This document shows positions 34,714 through 46,384 of a DNA stretch of 64,000 nucleotides, piece after piece. Below the pieces are notes generated by a model that had not been told where the DNA came from, searched no databases, and saw only the letters and a program-made list of their open reading frames with translations. Position 1 is the first letter of the stretch. Every line of letters begins with the position of its first letter. The position numbers and the translations under genes are program-made. Source of the DNA: Alligator mississippiensis (Eukaryota > Chordata > Crocodylia > Alligatoridae); NCBI RefSeq assembly GCF_030867095.1, contig NC_081831.1:72430716-72494715 (forward strand), read 5' to 3'.

Positions 34714-35192
34714 AGTGTAAGTAGGTGGAGGCTGGGAGTGCAAATGGAGGTTTCATGAGGCATCGAGCCAGTGACAGAGCCAGAACTACAAACCACGTTT
34801 TCTGGCCCTGGATGCCGGGTACCAACAGCCATTGCCACTATTTCTTTGGATCTCAGGACTCCAGCCAACTCCCTGCGTCTGAAATCACACTCAGTCTTGC
34901 CCCCAGGCTTTATTTAGATCAAACATTATGGAACAGAACCACCACTGCCCAGGACTGTGAAGACCAGCTGGCAGATCCTGGCGTGCTGATGGACTGAGGA
35001 TGGAAGGAAGGTGCCCACTCCTAGGCACACATGATGGATCGCTCAGATGTCATTGCAGCCAGCAGGGCAGCAATCTCATCCACCTTCACCACCTAAGCAT
35101 TATGCAAGGGGCCTGCACAAGCTCTCAGCACAACTGGGTCGTGGTCCTGGGTTCAGCCACTGGCCTGCTGGTAGCTTTGCCCAGGTCACTTC

Positions 35193-35481
35193 GGGCACCT
35201 ATACACATGCCTGATGCCTGCTCCAACATGTACTAATTAGCATGCATCTGAGCAGATTCAATTAATTGGAATCACATGTTCAGTATCCCAGTGCTTCAAA
35301 ATAGCAGTGGGGGCGCTTTAACTAAAGATCATGGAATAAGCTTTAGTAAAAGCACCCCTCCACACCATTTTGAAGTTTAAGATGCTGAATACACACAACA
35401 CTGCAGGCACTTCAGAGTGGCTCCAGAGAGTGGAACTAATTAAAGCACCTCACCCACCCCACAGCATGTGTAAAGACACCC
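35193..35481. mobile_element. Harbinger-like MITE (289 bp)
   Basis: The ends are GGGCACCTATACACATGC and, reversed, GGGTGTCTTTACACATGC, 13 of 18 identical. TTC occurs immediately outside both ends (35190-35192 and 35482-35484), a 3-bp duplication. It lies only 480 bases from the preceding element of the same type. It has no coding capacity. Confidence 0.77.
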
Positions 35482-37467
35482 TTCACTCCTATGTGCCCTG
35501 GCTTCCCCTGCCTCATTTTCCTGCTATGCCTGTAGGCTCCTCAGGGCAGGGATGTTCTCTTCCTACATGCTTAGCACAGCACAGCCAGATCTCTCAGAGG
35601 CCCCAGGTGCTACCACAATATAAATGGTTAACAGTCACTGGCAGGCACCTGGAATGGGGCCAGAAGCCCTTACATCCATTCCTGTCTCACTGGAGAGCCC
35701 ACACTGCACATCACTTGTGAAAGAATCACCTTTCTCCACCTGTGCCCTTTGTTAATTAACCTTTCAACTAACAAATCCTACCACAGGATAACTTGGTCTT
35801 AAAATCATCTGCTCTATGGATGAGCCCCTGTCATTAAAGAATATCCCTCCTCTGAGACCCTACAAGGAGGAATTGCTTCTGGATCCAGACTTCCCAGTAC
35901 TGATGGGACAAACTATTGCTGCCAGAGCTGAATACTGCAAGTGTGGCATCAACATCCTCTGCTGGACAGCTGGCTCAAGCTGCCAGTAACAGGGGCTAGA
36001 ACCTCTCTCCTGTTCTGAACAATTTGCACCACTATGGACTAACAGCACAGCCAGCCCCTGGCCAGCCCACCCTGCAGGAGTAAGGAGGAGGATGACCACT
36101 GTACCGCACACCGTGGGACTATCACCAGCCAGTACAGGTGTTGCAAGGCTTCTCTAAATGCCACTGGGCCAGGGGTAGCAGATATCCAACAAGTACTAGC
36201 AGCCCTGTCCAGTTTGATTGGAATAACAGGCCAGATTGGAGCCTAATTCTGGGATCTGCCCTGGCTCTTGTCAGCATAAACCTCCCCAGGAAACATGGCT
36301 GGGGTATGGGGTTGGGTAGAAGTATAGGGCTGGCCACATGGTATAAGAGCAGCTCAGGGTGTTGGGAGGTGGAGGGGTGAGAATGGAGCACAACATTCCT
36401 CCAGCCATTCTGCCCCCTTGCTGTCCTCAGCACCGGACTTGAGAAGGTGGCAGAATCCAGGGCGAAATGTAGCTTTGCAGACTGGTGCAAGTAGGTGCAT
36501 GAATTGAATTCATAGCACCCAGCGTGCCCCACCAAAGGCCAATTTGGCCAGGGAGCACTGTCTGGATAGTTGATCCACTCAACAGGGCTGCCTTGGGAAA
36601 GGCTGCCAGCCACTTATACAACACTTTTGGCTTCCTTCAGGACGGCTTGTACTTTACTGTATCAAGTGTGTCTGGGTTACCTGAGGTAGGAGCAAAGCCC
36701 GTCAGGCTCACACCACTATGTAGCTGCAGGGAGTCAGCATGAAACAGGTTTTTTAGTGCTCAGCCCAAGAGCCTTATTAACCTAACTAACCACTGGTGCA
36801 GGGGCTCTCTGTCTCCTCACTCCTGGGAATTACTTTTCCTGGGAAGCAGATACACGAGGCAGACATCTGTGCTGCTTTAGATCTGCAACAGCCAGAGGTG
36901 GATTCTGATCTCCGTTACAGGAATGTGGACTTCAGGGGAGCTTTAGTGGCATCCAGCTGCTGTTCACAATAAGGAGTTTTTCCCATATTCGCAATGGTGC
37001 TTACTCCAGATGGATACTGACTTGACTCAGCCCCAAGTCTCCTCTTCACTACCCAACAAATCTTCTACCACCCTTGTAGAGCAGGCGATGGGCAAGCTGG
37101 AATGGAACTGAGGCTAGAGGCAGAGCTCACTGCTCTTCTAAAGGCTGTTTTTGCCCTGAATTTCGTGCCCCTCAATCCTAAAAGCACTTGACTTCCCCTC
37201 TTCCCCCAACCCAGTCCCTTGTCTCTCCACTGAAAAGGGGTAATCCATCCAAATTACAGCAGCAAGAGCAGGGCTTGTTTGCTCAATTATCTTTGCCTCA
37301 GGCAACTTGGCTTTCCAGCCTGAGGTCACCACACATCAATGGCAAGTGCTTGGGCTCTATAATAACAAAAGGGAGGAGGAGTGGTCCCTAATGCAAAATC
37401 ACTATAGTTAGCACCTTTCTGCATCCCTCTTGCTGTTTCCTAGCATGGGCAGCCCCCATACACTCAC

Positions 37468-37530
37468 CGGTTTCTGGTGGGGGCTCCCAGGCTGGCCTTC
37501 AGCCCCTCTGGAGGTAGCATTCATGTCCAT
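37468..37530 (-). CDS. ATP1B4: ATP1B4 exon 1, predicted start exon
   Basis: On the minus strand a start codon in good context (GAAGCCATGG) opens a 21-codon frame, MDMNATSRGAEGQPGSPHQK plus P, ending at a consensus GTGAGT donor. It ends in phase 0, which is exactly what exon 2 needs. An earlier ATG (37539) stops after five codons. The peptide is hydrophilic with no signal sequence, as expected for a type II protein. I have no remembered sequence to confirm it, so support is by phase, Kozak context, donor strength and position 7.2 kb upstream of exon 2. Confidence 0.72.
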
Positions 37531-40039
37531 GGCTTCATGTGAAATGTAGAGAAATGGAACAATTAGCAATGTAGGAAGCTACACCTGGGCTCAGCAGTAC
37601 AAGCTGCATCAGTGCAGCATGTGCCACCCCAGCACAGAGAGCTCCCAAGTAGAATCATCACCCCAGTATAATTCCATATTCCCGTCACTTATTCCATCTA
37701 GGTAGGTAAGGAAAGGCTCACAGAAAGCAGGTTCAGCCCTTTAAATCAAATGCAAGCAATAAGAGACCTCTGCTTTTTCTTCGTGGCCGGGATCAAGTGG
37801 GACCAGATAGAACACGTTGATTTTGACCTTGAAAAAAAGACTTAGATGTTGGGGAAGAGATCAAAAAATAACTCGCTTTCATCAGAAGGTTGAGATCATG
37901 CAACAGGATCCTGGCCGCACTTAAGCTCCTCTTCCACTTAATGCCATTTGCACCTACAACATGATCCACTGTACTGAAGTCGCCAAGAAAATAAGACAAC
38001 TCCTAGATAGGGAAGCACCTTCGTTGCTGCCTTACGAGAGCAGGAACCTGTTCATAAAGACTAACAAATAGCAAGGTCATCCTTAGTGGCTGAATATATA
38101 TGCCAATGTGTGCTTGTCAGTCATGGGGAGCCCCTGTTAAATGCTTGCAAGATTTCTCTAGCAGTTATGGGGCTTCTATATTTATCACACTGAATCAAGA
38201 CAGTCAACAGCCCAGACTGTGCAGTGTCAGTTTCCCCCAGACATATATAACTCTGAGAGGCAGCCATAGCCAGCAGGAGAAAATCATGAGAAACAGCCAG
38301 GAATGCTGAGCAGTAGTGCTAGGTTACTATAATAATTATGTTACATGATCAGAGGCCATAACTGAGAAGGATGCGACTTCCACCCATTTATGAATTATGG
38401 ACACGACATGTTGCTCTAAATCAACCCAATTTTACAGTTTAGTGACCCATTGATTCCAGTCTGTTGGCAGCACTAGAAGGTGTGGATTCCAGTGACTGAG
38501 AAAGATGTATATTGGGTCACATTTATTGAAGAGCTGAGTACTGGTCTAATACACAAGGGGTAAATGGAGCAGAAAATGGCAGGTGAGTATGTGTCAGGGT
38601 AAAAGAGTATAAATGTGGCACTCAGTGGGCGTGGAAACTGGCACACACCCATGGACAGATTTTGTTCTTAGGCATGTTGATATCGACTTGAAAAACTCCT
38701 CTGACTTGGGTAGATTTACTGTGGTACAAGGAGACCAAAATTAACCCCTGGGGAGGAGGAACTAGAGATTTTTCTTAAGCAGGTTTCTTTAGCACAGGCA
38801 TGCCTATTTTGCACTGCCATTTGACTGGTGCTGTGGGTTGGCCCCATTCTGCAAACCAATGCAGTGGTAAGGGTCTGTGGTCTCCTGGCCTCTGGTGATA
38901 ATAAACAATCAGTCACTGTGGGGGCTGATCACTAAGCTCTGCAAGGCAGGGAAGCTTCCTGGTCACTGCCGTTCTCCTGCTAGGATGGGCCAGGACACAC
39001 CAGGCCATCCCTGGAATGCCCTGCTCCACACTCTACCAGTGCCTGCTTTCTACCACATCAATGCATCTCCCCCATTGCACAGAGAACCTGCCTTCCTGCC
39101 TGCTTTAGAAGAGGGAAACTATTTCCCAAAGCTGAAAATAAACCTTTCACACCAAATCTACTGACAGATCCAGCCTGTCTCTGCTCTATGGCAAAGCTCA
39201 GGCTGCTTCTCATTCCATGAAGCTCCCCTGAAGCCAGCAGAAAACCGGACAAAAGAAACATTACCTGATGTTTCCTTACGTAAATCCAGCCTCCTGAAAT
39301 GTGGGGAGCTCACTGCTGACACCTGGGGGCAAACAGGAAAAAAGCAGCCCAGAAAACCCCAGGTGATGGAGGTCCTGAGGGCAGGGAGCCTACTGCTGCC
39401 CCCCCCCAAAGAGTTGTGACATGGCAGGGGCTCTGTGGAGACCAGCAGGTGTCCCCAAGAGGAGTGGTAACAGTATGGACAGAAGAGCAACAGCCTCGCC
39501 AAGGGGCTGGCAAGGACCTTCCCACTCAGTCAGGCTCTTCTCTGCTGGGAGTGGTGGCAGCACCCCCACAACAGGCCAGTCCCTCAGGACTTGGCTGCGC
39601 TGGCATGACAGTGCCCTGGGGAAGCTTTCCCTGCTCACTCCGCCCATGCCAACTTCTAAAAGAGATGCCATGTAGCCCCCTCAGCCTGGTCCCAACCTGT
39701 ATGCCATGCTGCTTTTAAGCAATCTGTCCTGGCTACACTTGCTGACACACACTCAGAGATGCCTGAGATCCCAGAGCAGCCCGATCCACCTGCTCAAAAT
39801 GCAACCTGCTCCAAGCGAATGCAATGAGCAGGGAATGGGGCATCTTGAGGGGAAGAAGGCAGCGGCCACCTCCCACATCAGCCACTCCCTGCAGTTTGTA
39901 ATTTCTAAAGCAAGAGCTTTCTGTTTGCCCTCAGGAGAAGCCAGCCATTAGACTTGCTCCAGCTGAAGCGTATTTTCTGAAAAAGAGATGAGATTATTTT
40001 CTTTTAACTGGATACAATGCACTTCACCTCAAAAATAAT

Positions 40040-40200
40040 TAGGTGCATTGCACTTAGCACCTCTCAGCCAAGAAATTCAAAACGGTTTCTGAGCCATTAC
40101 AAAGCCCCTGGGGAAGGTGCTATTAGCGCCCTGGTAGAAAGACCATCTAAGAAGCATGGAGATTAAAGGCTTCATCCCAGATGACACAACAAATTAGTGG
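40040..40200 (+). repeat. Possible MIR-like fragment
   Basis: The stretch CACTTAGCACCTCTCAGCCA followed by AAAGCCCCTGGGGAAGGTGC and later GATGACACAACAAATTAGTG follows the layout of MIR-type SINEs (core, then accaggtcacac-like part). Divergence is high. Confidence 0.35.
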
Positions 40201-41939
40201 TAAAATGAGGTAATGAGAAGTGGTAATGAGAAGCTTAGTATGGGGATGTGAAGAGAAGGCCTGGATGGAAGGACATGAGAGACTCCCTTCAGTCCTGGGT
40301 CACTATTAGTCCCTCTGAGAGAAAGCTGAGAGGACTTGCTGAGTCTCTATGGTTCATGGTCAAAAAAGGAGTAGGAGGCAGTCATGCCTGAGGCAGCTGG
40401 GCTCCTGGGGTACAGAGAGATGAGTTAACCACCTGCAGTTCCTGTGTGTGTGGAGAGAGTTAGACACCTCATAAGGGGTTCTGTCAAAATGAACCCATTG
40501 AGTCACCTGAGCTAAGCAGGAGGAATCACTGATAACAGGGATGTCTTAAATCCCACCTCAATTCAGACCTTACTCAATACTACCAGGAGATGCCTCTGTC
40601 CTCTCCTCAACTGGGTCTGACAGGAGGTGTCTAGACCCTTCTGTCAAAATACAGAGTAAGGGACCCTCCTTTCTTTTAAAATATGGTTGGAAGAAGAAGT
40701 ATTTGGGCCTCCCTCCCCCTTGTATTCATTAGCTCAGTGATCAGTGCACTCACCCAGGAGGCCTGAGGTCAATTCTTTCACATGCCTAAACAGACACAAA
40801 CTCACATCTCCCACCTCCTAGCAGATGGCCTTACCCTACTGGAGTGAAACAATAACTCGTGGAGGTATAAACTGCCTCACTTCAATCATCATAGACTTGA
40901 GCATGATGCTTTATGAGGATGATTTTGATGTCAGCATTTCCTAGGTTCCTGGTGATCAAATACAGTGATATGTTAGAGTACCTGCTCTCAGAGCAAAAAG
41001 AAGGAATGGATGCTCCTGATGGGGAGATCTGTACAACCTACCATCTCCATAGCCTTTCTAGCACAGCCTCCTCCTCTGAGATTAACATGAGTGAAGCCAG
41101 TTCTAAGACTGGCTTTCAAACCAGGTATGTATCCAGTAAGAGTACAAAGCAATTTTTAGAATGCAACAACTTACAGTCCTTACTGAGCCATGTTCAAACC
41201 TTTAAGAGCCTGCTTTCATACTGCCAAGGGCATGCTCCTCAGCCAGGACTCACCACTGACTTCAGTGAGACTCCATAATTATCACTGATGGCTCAGGGCC
41301 CAAAAGGCAACTGGCCTGTTGCCAGGTCAGTTGCAGGGGGCAAGATGCAAACATGGTCCTGCCTGGCAAGCATTACTGCACCTGTCCTCTTGTGTGAGCT
41401 CTTAAATGGCTTTCCTCTTCCAGCTGGTTTCTGAGTTCCCCTCCAAAGCCTGTTGAGCTTTACATGAGCTGGGAGAGAACTGATTTCTTGGGCAAGGGGA
41501 GTCCCTTGACTTACAGGTTCCTGGAGTTGGTCCTATGAACAATCCCTTATGAAGCCACAATGACAAATACAAATCTCCACAAAAGGTCAATAGAATTGGA
41601 GGAATTTGCCCAAGTGCCCCAAGCCTTGCTGCTGATGTCCTACTGATGTCTCTCCTGGCCTCCACACCTAAAACATGGAGTGATGTCACACTCCCCAGTG
41701 GCAAACAGTCCTTTGAGACTCACACACACATTACCATCACCCAGTTCCTGCCCCAGTAACATGACTCTGTGGAACTGCAGGGCCAATAAAGACACCTTTA
41801 ACCTTAGGAGAAACCTTTAACCACCTGTGAGTCTGGTCTAAGATGGAGGTTGCTGGTGTAAAGATGGAATCCGATGGATCAGTAAAATCAGTCCAGGATG
41901 GCCTTGACTTAGAAATAATTTCTAATTTGGCTTCCTGCT

Positions 41940-42500
41940 AGTTGTGGCTGATGGAAGGGCTGGTTTGGGAGAGGAAAGGCATTGTAGACTTGGAGGTTGC
42001 AAGCCCAGAGGAAGGAAAGAGAGAAGGGAGGAGAGACCGAGGATATTTGAAGGAAGATGAAAGGGAAGAGAGGGGTGGAGCTTGGAGGGGGCAGGTGACA
42101 CTGTAGCAGTTAACAAAGACAGTCGGTTTGTAGGGAGAGACAAAACAGAAAGGGGAGGACTGAGGGTCAGGAAAGAGAGACTGGGAGAGGAAGAGGAGAG
42201 TGAAGTCAGTGTGGTTGTAACAGAACCCAGGGACAGGTGAAAAAAGCAAGAGGAAGCTAGGAGAAGGAGGCAGCTCAGGGCAGAAGGAAAGGTGGGTATC
42301 AGGTGGAGAACAGGCAATATAGGATAGAGTGGGAAACTGGGGGAGAAGGGCAGTGCCAGGATATGAAGAGAGCTACAGCGCAGAGCAAGAGGAGAATCTG
42401 AAGGGGAAGAGAAACCAAGTCGATTTTGGGGCTAGGAGTAGAAGGCAGAGAGAGAGAGAAAGAAATGGAGTTTGTGAACAAGGAGGAGACAGAAAGCACC
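41940..42500 (+). repeat. Purine-rich (GA) tract
   Basis: For about 560 bases the plus strand is dominated by G and A, with pieces such as GGAAAGAGAGAAGGGAGGAG and GGCAGAGAGAGAGAGAAAGA. The complementary strand gives long S/L/P-rich frames that are by-products of the composition. It is a degenerate rather than perfect repeat. Confidence 0.8.
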
Positions 42501-43768
42501 AGCCAGTGTCAATAGTAGCAAAGCCCAGAGGTACACAGGAGGGGAGATGGTTATGGACTTCTGGAGAGGCTGGAGACCAAAGTGCATGTACGAGCTAAAG
42601 CCAGTTGGAATCAGTGGGAACCTTTCCATTGGCTTCAGTGGGCTTGCAATTAGGCCCTGAGCACTGGGCATCCTTTGCTGGGTGTAACACTGTGGGGCAC
42701 CTCAAAAAGTGCTATCAGGAAAACAGCAGGTTTTTAATCAGAAAGGTGATTTATGTACAATTGCTTTGTATTCTCAGATGATAACACTACAGCAGAAACC
42801 CCTCAATCAGTGCACTGCAGGGAATGAACAGGAGGTAAAGAAACCCTGGGAACAAGGTGATATAACTGAGTCTGTGTGTATGACATTGTTACTAATATCA
42901 GACAAATAACTGTATAGTGCAATGTAATATTCTCCAGCAAATCCCAGTGGAGGCAGAGCCAGTTCAAGTAAAATACCTTCCTATCACATGGACATTATCT
43001 AGCTCTTGGCAATTAGATTTCTTGGCTCTCAGAAAAAAATGCTTTTTAATGGCTCTCCAATGTGTACTGTTACATACAGAACTGCAAACCCTTCCCTATT
43101 AGAACTGCAATCTACTATACTGCATTGTAAATTGCATTGTGTTTCAACATTCAAGATACTGGATTACGCCACAGAACAGTATTTATCTGCCTCTCCTATT
43201 AGGCATGTATTCCCTATAGTTGTTAGTGTGGTTTGGTTTCAGGATGGGGACAGGCGAGGTTCCCCAGAGCATAGCACTTGGTACTTCGGCAGTGGAACCT
43301 TGACTGCACAAGGGGCTGAGTGATTTGATGCAGTGCAGAGTTCCCTCAATTCCCATTAAAGTCCACACAAGTTGAGGATGCTGTATACCTGGCACGTTCA
43401 TGCTCTAGCAGCTTTGCCAGGCAGAAAGGTGCAATTTTTCAAGTTCCCACACGAGGGCAATGCATTTTAAAACACTTTTTTTCCTACAGATGACTGCTAG
43501 GGCGTTCATGTAATTAGGTTAAACTCCATTGCATTATAAAGCTCCTTGTGAACACATGACATAATTCTTTGTCTGCTCTAAACATCCTCTGTGTTTTTTT
43601 AAAAGCTGTCTGAGACAAACATGCCAAATTCCTAAGATGTGCATTAGATCAAACCTACTGCAATGTATTTATCAGGCATTGACTAAAAACCAAACAAGTG
43701 CATGATTCCAGAGTACAACAAAAGATACTATCAATGCACAGCAAAGCACTACACTTGTTACCTTAGAT

Positions 43769-44021
43769 CAGGGGTGCCAACCTGGGGAATGTGTTTCACA
43801 AGTGGCACAGGCAACTTCTGTGTTGCACATAGCAGATCTGGGTGAGGGCAGGCAGCAGAGCAGCTGATCTCAGGCAGGGAGCATAGAGCAGAGCAGTAGA
43901 TCAAGCAGGGAGCAGAAAGCAGAACAGCTGATCAGGCAGGGGAAGGGGATCAGCGTGGCATTACGAGAGGGTGTGGGGCTAATTTGTGGCATGCCTACCA
44001 AAAAAGGTTGTCCACCCTCTG
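43769..44021. mobile_element. hAT MITE (253 bp) with internal tandem units
   Basis: The ends CAGGGGTGCCAACCTGGGG and, reversed, CAGAGGGTGGACAACCTTTT are flanked by CCTTAGAT and CTTTAGAT, 7 of 8 identical. The interior contains about three imperfect copies of a unit like AGCAGAGCAGCTGATC followed by AGGCAGGGAGCA. No coding capacity is present. Confidence 0.85.
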
Positions 44022-45456
44022 CTTTAGATCAAGCATCAGAAAGTCATGAAGGAAACGTGGTTCAACCTGGACATTTTTCCTCCCTCATTTTCATTGTCAA
44101 GGTCCCAATCCCGAAAAGAACTTACTTGTTGCAAGACTCCAACCAAAGCAAATGGGACTCCTCAGAGGAGATTCAGCCAGCAGAAGTCGTTATAGCTGTA
44201 GAGACCTCAATGGAGATATGACAATGTCCCCAAGCTGAGACTGTCCCAGGGGGTGTAGAGATCACCATGTACTTAGGTCTTCATAGCATCCAAGGTCCTG
44301 AGTATTCAAAGGTGGATGCGTCTGTCAGGATTCTTCTGCATTTTCTCCTTGTACCTACCTCACACACAACCTCACCGAATCTGGGAGTTCAGCTTCACTG
44401 TTGAGTGCTCTCCCCTCCTCTTTGTTCTGCAAAGGATTCTTATCTTCATCCCTGTTATTCCATTTTTTAACAAACACCTTGAGCCCCTCACCCAGAAATA
44501 CCTGCAAATCCCACCACAATTCACTCTTTTTCTGCAACAAGGCTTCTTATGCCACAGTTCGCTCCTTTTCTGCAACAAGGCATGACAGTGATTAGGAACT
44601 GGTTTGTTGTGAGCACCAACTTTCATGCTGAATGATACTGGCTCATGCTTGCCTTCTTCTTAGACTCTGTCTGGAACATAATAAAGACAGTTTTAATCCC
44701 CCTGGTCACTTCTAAACTCTTAATTCCACGGGTGTTAACAACCCTCTTTCCTTTTTAATGGTCTTGATCTTCCACTGATTGTGGGTCCGTTGCCATGAGC
44801 TGTGAAGTCAAGTGACTCCCTCAGCGTTGCTTGACTAGAAATGCTGCTGCCACCACCACCAGGCAGTTGGTTTTAAACTTTGGGTGGAGCAGGAATCAAA
44901 GTGGGGAGCGACTGCACCACTGCACCCACCCCTGACTGGAAATGTCATTTATGTTCTAAGAAGCAGCTCAGATTCTCCCCTAATCACAGGCCTCCCAGGA
45001 TTGGGACTTGTTGGAGATCGAGCCTTGCAATACAAGGGCAAAAGCTGAGTGCACTGCCCAGACACTGAATGCAGAGCAAGGGAGCAGGGATCCTGCACAG
45101 CACAGCAGGATGAGGGATACTATGTTGGTCTGCTTCTGTACAGCCTGTATTTCTGTAGTCTGTACTTCTCTGTATGCTTGTGGTCTGCACCCTCCACCTG
45201 GACACCAAGTGGCAGGACACTCTCAGTGAGTATGAGGGTCCTTGGTAGACGAGCATATACTCTACCTTGATCCTGCAAGCCACTGAGGATCTTAGCTGGC
45301 AGCTCCTCCAGGAAGCTGTGACCTCAGGTGTGGACCTGGTGCACCTCATGGATGCCCTGACACCTATCCCTTCAGCAAGCAGATGGAGACCCTGGCATAC
45401 TCCTCCCTGGAGCGCACCAGGTGGCAGCCCCTCTACTACCTCCTGCTGAGCAGCAC

Positions 45457-45640
45457 GGCTGGGTGAACTTTTAGTATCGGGCCTTCATCAGAGATCACGA
45501 TAGTAGTAATAATAAAAATTACCCTCTGCCAAAGATAATGATGATAATAATAATAAAAATTACCATTTTCAGGCCCCGTTTCTGTCTGGGCCCCGGGCAG
45601 CTGCCCAGTTCGCCCATGCCTGTGTCCAGCCCTGATGCTG
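45457..45640 (-). repeat. Unclassified repeat, copy 1 (inverted)
   Basis: Read on the minus strand, this copy carries CAGGCATGGGCG, GGGGCCTGAAAATGGTAA, an ATT/ATC trinucleotide tract, and AAAAGTTCACCCAGCC. The same landmarks in the same order occur on the plus strand at 46175-46289. The trinucleotide tract TAATAATAA and GATAATGATGATAATAATAA lies at 45505-45556. Confidence 0.65.
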
Positions 45641-46174
45641 AAGTTTGGCTGCATGACTCCCAACACCTTACTGTTTACACCGTCCTCATCTGCAGGCCCA
45701 CCGAGTCCTGGGACGTCCCGGTCAATCTCCTCCTGGCCCTAGGCAAGCTCATGAGCTACCTGAGCAGAAAGGAGGCTCTGGATGGGGGAGGACCCAGGTG
45801 AGAGTGGGGTTGCCGCCTTCTCGCTCCTCCACTCCCATCTCCAGACAGAGCTTCACACGTTGACATCCACGTGCTCCCTCCACTCACTCAGGCGTGCTCT
45901 GCTCGATGCCCCCTTGTTTTGAACCCGCGACCTCAATCCCTTTCCTGTTTTCTCTTTTGTCCCAAGCCGTCGGTTGCTGCGTTCTCCGCGGCCTCCTTTC
46001 CAAGGACGGCTTATCGTTACCTGTGGCAGGGCAAGGCTCACGTTCCCCGAGCGCAACAAACCTCCTCCTGGCCCGAGCCGAGCCGTGCTGCACCTGTCCA
46101 GGAAGGTGGCTCCGGGGACCATTTTCCTGCCCCTGCTCCACTCCTGTCTCCAGGCAGTGTCCCTGGGGCGGCCT

Positions 46175-46289
46175 CACAGGCATGGGCGCACCAAGCGGCG
46201 GGGACAAAAGGGGGCCTGAAAATGGTATTTTTTCCCCCTTGTTGTCTGATTCTTATCATCTAGGGCTGATACGAAAAGTTCACCCAGCC
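46175..46289 (+). repeat. Unclassified repeat, copy 2
   Basis: Landmarks are CAGGCATGGGCG, GGGCCTGAAAATGGTATTTT, TTCTTATCATCTAGGG and CGAAAAGTTCACCCAGCC. It is the opposite orientation of copy 1 and lies immediately upstream of a third partial copy. Confidence 0.65.
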
Positions 46290-46301
46290 TCATCGGACAC
46301 A

Positions 46302-46382
46302 ACATGGGCGAGCCACACAAAAAGGGAGTCTGAAAATGATATTTTCCCCCTCGTTATCCCATGATTATCATCGTTATCTCTG
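46302..46382 (+). repeat. Unclassified repeat, copy 3 (partial)
   Basis: ACATGGGCGAGCC, GGGAGTCTGAAAATGATATT, TTCCCCCTCGTTATCC and GATTATCATCGTTATC parallel copy 2, forming a direct tandem with it. It ends at the left edge of the TMEM255A CpG island. Confidence 0.55.
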
Positions 46383-46384
46383 GG

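Larger units (their letters stand above)
30254..37467. other. ATP1B4 intron 1
   Basis: This is the largest ATP1B4 intron, 7.2 kb. It holds hAT elements at 31589-31812 and 33760-33944, Harbinger-like elements at 34454-34713 and 35193-35481, and otherwise no recognised family. Several reading frames of 100-163 codons occur in GC-richer parts but have no motifs and are interrupted by the transposons, so they are not annotated. Confidence 0.65.
18903..37530 (-). other. ATP1B4: ATP1B4 gene, complete coding region in eight exons
   Basis: ATP1B4 encodes the beta-m member of the Na,K/H,K-ATPase beta subunits. Eight coding exons of 63, 157, 129, 105, 197, 57, 96 and 162 bases total 966 bases, or 321 residues plus stop, with matching phases at every junction. 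The order is a short cytosolic N-terminus, one transmembrane helix at about residues 75-97, and a lumenal/extracellular domain with six cysteines, as in all beta subunits. In birds and other non-placental vertebrates the protein behaves as a pump subunit, while in placental mammals it became a muscle nuclear-envelope protein that interacts with the transcriptional co-regulator SNW1. The gene faces LAMP2 tail to tail and TMEM255A head to head. Confidence 0.95.
37531..46380. other. ATP1B4 / TMEM255A divergent intergenic region
   Basis: No gene is recognisable in these 8.8 kb on either strand. The left end must hold the ATP1B4 promoter and 5' UTR: it has no CpG island, but E-box motifs CACCTG (37582-37587) and CATGTG (37618-37623) occur. 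Further contents are a MIR-like scrap at 40040-40200, a purine-rich tract at 41940-42500, a hAT MITE at 43769-44021 and copies of an unclassified repeat from 45457 to 46382. Frames of 100-156 codons lack motifs. Confidence 0.6.

Noticed and set aside
36122..36613. 163-codon minus-strand frame in ATP1B4 intron 1
   Set aside because: No similarity to a known protein, no splice sites that would join it in phase to exon 1 or 2, and no conserved motif.
41922..42317. Serine/leucine-rich 131-codon minus-strand frame
   Set aside because: It is the complement of a purine-rich tract; the apparent low-complexity protein follows from base composition.
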